From: Ridgeia piscesae
Lineage: Eukaryota > Annelida > Polychaeta > Sabellida > Siboglinidae
Length of the DNA: 64,000 bases
NCBI GenBank assembly: GCA_025642075.2
Contig: JAODUO010000960.1
Location: 262,501 to 326,500, forward strand
Direction of reading: 5' to 3'
The notes under the pieces were generated by a model that saw only the letters and a list, made by a program, of their open reading frames with translations, did no database searches and was not told the origin of the DNA. The translations under genes and the position numbers were made by a program. The first letter of the stretch is position 1, and each line of letters starts with the position of its first letter. This document shows positions 57,390-64,000 of this stretch, in pieces.

Positions 57390-58966
57390 ATGACATTTTC
57401 CGGTGTGTATATATCAGGAATGTGTTATGAATAAAAATAAAGTTAACATTTGCATTTAGGAAAAGAAAAATGTAGATTTTGATGGCTTTAAATTAAATAG
57501 GCATGTTTCGTAAGATTTCTTTAACTTAATTACACATGATGAAGTAAATCTGTAAGTTAATAAATCTGTCAGTGAGTTATGACGTGCTCAGTGGGCCATG
57601 TGAGTTGTGCCAGTTTTCTACTCTTGTCGTCCACCAGCAATCAGAGATGGTAATAGAGTTAATGCCTAGTTTATGAACTTTTAAGGCAAAGGGAACATGC
57701 CATTATTTTTTACATACTGGGTAATACAAAATTATATTAGATTTATTTCCTTGTATCAAGGCCATTCCCAATCTGCTGAAGGTCACCAGCCATTGTATGG
57801 GGTGAAACTAGGTTGTGATAAACCTGCACCGACATTAGTTTTACACACGTAATAAAAATAGGTCTTAGATTTATTTCCTTGTAAGCCCAAGTGGGTTATG
57901 TTTCAAAAGGGTTATGACTGAGTAGGGTTAGGTCCAAGGGGTTTTGTCTGGGTGATGTTATGTCAGAGTGGATTTTGTCCAGTGGGATTAGGTTCAGGTG
58001 GTTTTTTTTGGTTAATTCGCACAAGTAGTAACACTGAAACGTTATTATCTATAGTGTATGTATGTACTGCAGAGGTTACAATGTGACGAAATTCACACCA
58101 TTTGTCCATGTGATTCATTATTTTGTGTGTGATTTAGCCAATAACATGCTGTTACCAATATTATATTTTATAATATTTTAATTGTATTACAATATATCTT
58201 ATATATATATTTATACACAGTACCCATCCAGATGACAATGCAGTTGCCCTTTCAAGGATGAATAAAGTTGTATTATATTGTATTGTAATGTGTATGCACC
58301 AGTACATGCTAAAGTATATGCATGTTCATATAATTAGTTCTGACAGTGCTCGAAAACCACAGAGGGTTACCGTAGTACAAACATGAAAGCCTGGAAGTCT
58401 TTTGTTTTTACTGTTGTACTTATTAGAGTGAACGTGATCACAGTGCTCACGACAATCTCTTTGCACCAATGAACCCTCCCTATCTCAAGGGCATCCCTGT
58501 ACGTATCTATCATATTTACTATTTCGCCCGGCAAGGCTGCGGTGCTGAGACAGAATCTCTGGTGGGTAAAATATAACAGACCTGGACGGCTTTTAGTAGC
58601 ACAGGCGCCACCAGACTTTGATGGCTAATCTGTCAGTGTCCCATTAGGATTGTTGTGTTTTACGGCCGCCACTTCGTCGATCACCTCTGATCTTTTCCGC
58701 GTTTTTCTGAGTAAAAATATTTACCCAGAATGCATTCGCTGCGGCAGTGTGGCCCTTAGAGGTTGGGTTTTTGTCGATTTGTTATTTTTATTTATGCGTA
58801 AACAATCATTGAGTGGCGAGTCAGTGAAATAGATTGGACGTGTTTACAAGTTGTATGTAGACAATGCTTTTAGGGAATTTACTGAAAAACTCAATCTAGC
58901 CATTCTTCATTTCATTAAAAAAATCTGAGTTAATCCAAAGTTATATATAAACCAATGAGCAGATAA
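55107..58966. other. Non-coding stretch, no gene recognised
   Basis: Contains a CT/GC-richer island at about 55980-56640 with no open frame of note, the (TA)n block at 57240-57378, and a CpG-containing segment at 58650-58830 with only a 60-codon frame. No element recognised. Confidence 0.4.
57240..57378. repeat. (TA)n microsatellite, three runs
   Basis: TA runs at 57243-57289, 57303-57344 and 57352-57378 with short CTGGAACATGTCAC and ACACAC spacers. Confidence 0.95.
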
Positions 58967-59412
58967 CCAAAGGTCTACTAATAATAACATCTGTAACATC
59001 AAATAAATTGTAAAGATCTACTAATGATATCATCTGTAACATCAAATAAATTGTAAAGGTCTACTAATAATATCATCTGTAACATCCAATAAATTGTAAA
59101 GGTCTACTAATGATGTCATCTGTAACATCAAATAAACTGTTAAGGTCTATTATTAATATCATCTGTAACATCCAATAAATTGTAAAGGTCTACTAATAAT
59201 ATCATCTGTAACATCCAATAAATTGTAAAGGGTTCCTAATTAAATCTAAGTGATGTCATCTGCAACATCAAATAAACTGTTAAGGTCTATTATTAATATC
59301 ATCTGTAACATCAAATAAATTGTAAAGGTCTACTAATAATATCATCTGTAACATCCAATAAATTGTAAAGGTCTACTAATAATATCATCAAATAACGTCA
59401 AATAAATTGTAT
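58967..59412. repeat. 43-bp tandem repeat, about ten units
   Basis: Unit AAAGGTCTACTAATAATATC plus ATCTGTAACATCAAATAAATTGT. A variant with TAAGGTCTATTATTAATATC recurs at about 59131 and 59280, which suggests that a multi-unit block was duplicated. AT-rich and non-coding. Confidence 0.9.
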
Positions 59413-60574
59413 CAACAACCCTAAGATACAGTCTGTTTACATACATTATGCTAAGTTTAGAAATATATAGTAGATTAAAACGTTACGAAGACAACCATTT
59501 AAAAGTGATGCTAAAACATGGACGTTACTTAGAACCATGATTGTGAAAAATAAAGATAAACTAGGCATTTCTTTAAACTCTAGTTATAATGATATACCTG
59601 AGGAGCTTTATAAAATCTTAATTATATTATGTAATGGTTTTATAATTTTGGCATAAACCACTCAACTGCAGTTGAAAAGCTGATTTATTTTTACATAACA
59701 TGGAATATATTGGTCATGACTGCAAGATTTGGTTGCTTTGTAAGAAATCAACACATTTTGAAGCATAATAGTATTTGAAAATGTACACAATATCTTCAGA
59801 ATTATTCTAATCATAGTTTTAGTAGTTTTTTATATGATTATGATTTTACTTAAATATTGCGTGTTATGACTCTGTTAAATGCAGACAGTGCCATGAGTCG
59901 AATATTCCAGTCACCACGTGACATTGCCAAGATGTTGTGTTGACAGTCTCACGTAGAAGTGCAGTGAGGACTTAATGGTACGTTGCTCTCTCGAAGAATG
60001 TTCTCAGCTCTCCGGAGCATCTTAATCGTAATATATGACCAAATTACTTGGGCCTACGTCAGCGTTTATTGGATTACCTACATATGGCCCAGTGTGAGAG
60101 ATGGTAAATTAGTTCACCCGAAGAGGTTCTGAGTAAGCAGAAAGCTCACCTGTATCATTAGTAAAAAGCCAGGCTCATAAAAGTTGTAAAGAACTAGACC
60201 CAAAATACTGTAATATTATTTTTTTGAAGGTGTTATATACAGTTACATGAAACAAGCTGTATGATAGGTTTCCCACAAGAGGGCAGCTCTGGCTTAAAGG
60301 CATTTCCCACCAGAGGGCATGCCAGGGATAAGACAGACGTGTGACAATGGTTTTCCCACAATAAGGGTGTTGGTGGATCTATACAATGGTGTTGTATTAA
60401 ACTGTACATAATTAAAAAAATGTAATGAAGCAAAACATCTGTGTAATATCATTACACTACTGGTGTGTAACACTAACCTAACACCTCTAGTATACTGTAA
60501 TTAGTGTAATATTTGAAATTCATTATCATGTAAAACATTAAGTGGCAATATTATAATGTAACCACCAGACTATA
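59413..60574. other. Non-coding stretch, with two CTCF-like motifs
   Basis: No exon or element is recognised. CCCACAAGAGGGCAG (60272) and CCCACCAGAGGGCAT (60308) are close matches to the CTCF core, 36 bp apart. Confidence 0.4.
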
Positions 60575-61135
60575 GAACATTTTAATTTTATGTACTGGTG
60601 TACAGTTTTCGGCAGAAGATGACTCTCTTGTTTCACACAGAAAGATCAAGTAGACCATCTACATAGTTAAACCGAGAAGTCTGGAGCAACAGAGCACGAT
60701 TGTGTTTGTTTCATGTTGGTTTGTTATCATTTGTAGGATAATGAAAATCGAATACAGAATCATCAAGGCCAGCCACACCCAGGACTTAAACATTTAAATG
60801 TGTAATTGTAGAGATTTCGGCATTATCTACTGGAGCATCACATATCGGATGAGTTTGGAGCGATAAAATTGCTTGTTTTATGTTGTTTTATTATCATTGC
60901 TGGAATAATGAAAATAATCGAATAACAGAATCAAAGCCAGCCACACCCAGACTTCAGTGTACAACATTTTAATATGTAACTGTACAGATCTCGGCAGTAT
61001 CTTGTGGACTGTATAGAAGGAGTTTGGAGCAATCAAAAGTGAGTGTGTTTGTTTTATGTCGTTTTATTATCATTACTGGAACGACGAAAACAATTGAATA
61101 GCGGAATCAAGGCCAACTGCACTCAGGACTCGAGG
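60575..61135. repeat. ~170-bp tandem repeat, about three units
   Basis: Shared landmarks recur at intervals near 170 bp: TCGGCA.TATCT or TTCGGCAG, AGT.TGGAGCAA, TTTATG..GTTTTATTATCATT (60711, 60879, 61053), GAAAATAATCGAATA and GGCCAGCCACACCCAG. The first unit is incomplete. Confidence 0.8.
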
Positions 61136-62174
61136 GACTCCTCGAAGGAATCAACAACAAGTGTAATTCCATTATATTACGCAGACGTAACAGAGTAATT
61201 TGCAGACATAACAACCTAATTTGATCGAAGCCATGCCGTCACTTTGCGGAAGTGGGTCCAATTGCTAGCCTTACGCCGCAGTCCAAGGTATGTCAGTCCC
61301 ATGTGTAGGGAGCAGTAACAATGTTGGCGTCCTTCGTTTGATGGTATGTTGTGGGCGTGTACATTTATGTTGCACCCACTAGATTCAGTGGTACCGTCAG
61401 AGTGTATGTATGCATGGATCACACTTAGCACTCACCCGAGGCATGAGACATTTCTGTGTAACCATTGACCTGCACTAGTCTATTGGGCGAGTAGCTATTT
61501 TCCACTTGTTTTGCAACAATATAATGCAAGAACTTTGAGTTAGGTGTACACACATAATATGTGATGTTTATTTGTTCATTTTTTGTCAAAGGAACATTGC
61601 AAATCAGCACATGAATTAGCATGAAAAGATCGTATTGTGACAATGTTCACCAAAAAGATAGGGATTAATGATTTTGTGTAGGGATGAATAACATTTTAAG
61701 GCTCTAGTTTGCTGGGAAAGGGGTACATTAAAAAAAATTTGAACTCTGTGTGCGTGTGTGTGTGTTTGTTTCCATGAAATATTTAAATTCAGTTCCTTTA
61801 GAAATTCAATCTTTGTATTGGAAGTGGCTTCTAGAGGCTGCCCCAAAAGCTTCTAAACATGTCTGTTTATCACGAGCTACTGCACTGTTCAAAGACAACA
61901 CATTTGCAGTTTAATGAAGTAGATTCAGTTGGCTTCATTTAGAAATTCAAATAATTAAATCATCACTCCTTTTCTTCTGGTCTACTTACAAACATAATAC
62001 ACATATCCATAACTGATAAATAATATTTTGTTGTCTTTTTGCCATATACAAGATATTGACTTTTTTGTCTTAACCTTTGTGTGGGGTCTTACTTCTCATG
62101 GCATAGACACCAGTAAAAGAAACCAGCAGATGTTTGTGTCTCTTACGAAAAAATAACAGGCAATGCCACTTATG
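61136..62174. other. Non-coding stretch
   Basis: Short open frames only, a GTGTGT run at 61750-61770, and no element or exon recognised. Confidence 0.4.
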
Positions 62175-62325
62175 TCTACAACCAGGTACTCATTTACACA
62201 GCTGGGTGGACTGGAGCCATGTACAGCGAAAAAACTTGTCCAATGTTTGGCATGGCAGCACAGGATTCGAATCTGAAGTCGAGAGTCTGAAGTTCTACCC
62301 ACTGTGCCACAGTGCCACTGCACCA
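62175..62325 (-). mobile_element. tRNA-derived SINE, minus strand, 5' part
   Basis: In reverse complement: box A TGGCACAGTGG (62299-62309), box B GATTCGAATCC (62263-62273), then a CAAACATTGGACAAGTTTT string and GAGTACCTGGTTGTAGACAT. Same family as the copy at 34189; truncated after the central region. Confidence 0.8.
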
Positions 62326-64000
62326 CTGTGCTACTGCTATTATAAACAGGATCACAATACTACACATGGAAAGAAAGCAAATATATTACATAGTGGTGAT
62401 GGGTTGGTCTGGATTATATTTATGGAAAGACGAACAAGATAGTCATCATTACGTTCAAGTAAATTCAGATTCTTTATGCACATGTCATACAGACACAATT
62501 ACAAATATAACTGGATTCTTTATGGAAATTACAACAAGATATCTTTCCATGGTTGCAAGCAGAATAGGATTTTTGTGCAGGAAGGCAATTCTTTAATGGC
62601 TACAAATAGAAATGGATCCTGAAGAAGAGAACTGGGGATGTTTTTGTAGATTGGCACATAGAGAACAGTTCTGATTGGTTCACATCAAGATATTCTTCAT
62701 TGGCTGCAAATAGAACCAAATCCATTGCAGAAAGAAACTACTACGTTCTTCCTGGATGTTTGATAGTGAGAGAATTGTGGAAGGTCCTTTGAGAACATTC
62801 ATCAGTTGTCATAAACAAACAGTTTAGAGATTATTTGCTGAAGAGAATCTTGATGCGTTTTTCAAATGTGACTGTGACAAATAGTGTCTGTGAAAAAACA
62901 ACTGCCTATGAAGCGGTTTATTAATCGATCAGTATTTCCAGAACGGCTCCCTACATATTTGTCAAAGTTACTGATAGACAAGGACATGTGGTCGCCAAAT
63001 GGAATCCAGCAGCAATCTTCAGTGTTGAATGATGAAAGAGGATTTGTTTAATTAAATATACTCGGAATTGAAACAATGCTTCACGTTTGACCAATGAGCT
63101 CTGTCAGTAGGTTAACATTTATAGCATTTTGACATGTAATGCTTTTTGCTCTTCAGTGTCACGTTTTTTATTTCCTGAGTGTGCTTAAGAATTGTTGCTT
63201 TCACACATGATCAGTGATTTGATGAAAGTATTGTCTTATGACAAGAAACTAGAGATGAATGCGTCTGATGTGACAGCAGTAACTTGTGACGTGTAGGCAG
63301 CCTGTGTCAAGTTTGTCTTCCTCCCCATAAAGTGTTTTATTTTTCAGCCTAATGTTCCTGTGGAGATTTATAAAGACTTCCTTAACACTCTGGTCTGGCT
63401 CTCAGCACGATTCCTTTCCAGTTCTTTGTGAGTGTCCAGTGGGACAATTTATACAACGTAAGTATTGCGTAAAATGTAATAACAGTACACTGATAATAAT
63501 AATAATAATAAATTATAAATAATATTAAGTATCAATACATATTTATGTCATATTAATCAATAAAAATACTTATAAATAATAAGAAATATTAATAAATAAT
63601 TATAAATAATACTAATGCGTAATAAATACTCATTTAGTAGAGAAGCAAAGAGAAATGTGTGATGTGATCTCTGACATAGCTTAGATAATAACACTCAGGC
63701 TTGACAAGAAATTCAAGATGGTTGCATTGATGTCAATGCCTGGATCGATGTATGAATATCCTAACTTTGGGCCATTGTAAGTGCATCTCCTGAGGCCCAG
63801 GTCCATTCGCCTCTTGCATTTAAAAGCACTAAGACAGTTATTTAGAGTTATTAAAACAAGGGAGGCAGCTCCTAGGATTTGTTTTTTCATTTAATATTAT
63901 GTTCTTATGATTAGAACATGAATTTTGAAAGTTTACTGCCTGTCAATTTGTGGTTAGTTACTTTATTAAGCTCACAAAAATGTTCGCAGTGCATTCAAAT
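62326..64000. other. Non-coding stretch with one candidate exon
   Basis: AT-rich, with an AATAATAAT run at 63490-63600. Apart from the candidate exon at 63348-63427 nothing is recognised. Confidence 0.4.
63348..63427 (+). CDS. Candidate exon of an unidentified gene
   Basis: A good acceptor (GTTTTATTTTTCAG) and donor (CTTT/gtgagt) enclose 80 bp open in two frames; one reads PNVPVEIYKDFLNTLVWLSA and RFLSSS, which looks protein-like. No partner exon was found in the window and no family is recognised. Confidence 0.25.

Overview
This is eukaryotic, clearly metazoan DNA: spliced genes with GT-AG introns, long AT-rich non-coding stretches, non-LTR retrotransposon remains, tRNA-derived SINEs and large microsatellite blocks. 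A rhodopsin-class receptor of the FMRFamide-receptor type, an SLC16-type transporter, a death-domain/LRR gene and CR1- and RTE-type LINEs point to an invertebrate bilaterian, perhaps a lophotrochozoan. The phylum is an inference and is not settled by the window.

Layout. (1) Positions 395-2501, plus strand: the last two coding exons of an SLC16 (monocarboxylate-transporter-like) gene whose 5' half lies outside the window. (2) 2.5-8.9 kb: no gene; a degenerate ~47-bp repeat, then a (GT)n plus (ACGG)n block of about 1.6 kb and a 0.5-kb G-rich GAGGCGGC array with G-quadruplex potential. (3) 24730 down to 8899, minus strand: a previously unannotated gene assembled here from ten exons with matching splice phases. 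It encodes an N-terminal death domain, two duplicated linker exons, a pre-LRR segment and four ~28-residue LRRs, mostly one LRR per exon, with no NACHT domain. The death-domain exon carries an in-frame TGA. A ~1-kb tandem duplication created the linker exons, and the exon bodies differ far more than the adjoining intron. Two large decayed LINEs sit in its introns in antisense orientation, one of them inside a 12-bp minisatellite. (4) 24.9-29.1 kb: a TIR-bearing MITE, an RTE LINE relic carrying a tRNA-like insertion, a Z-DNA-prone (GCGCGT)n tract, and two direct copies of a ~0.5-kb segment. (5) 38065-39570, minus: an intronless GPCR. (6) 29-64 kb otherwise: intergenic or intronic DNA with one SINE family (at least six copies), another LINE 3' end, a ~32-unit 40-bp minisatellite, 43-bp and ~170-bp tandem repeats, and two clusters of CTCF-like motifs.

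The three genes show no evident functional link: metabolite transport, a putative innate-immune or cell-death adaptor, and a neuropeptide receptor. All exon assignments rest on splice-site, phase and protein-pattern agreement read by eye; no alignment or transcript evidence was available.
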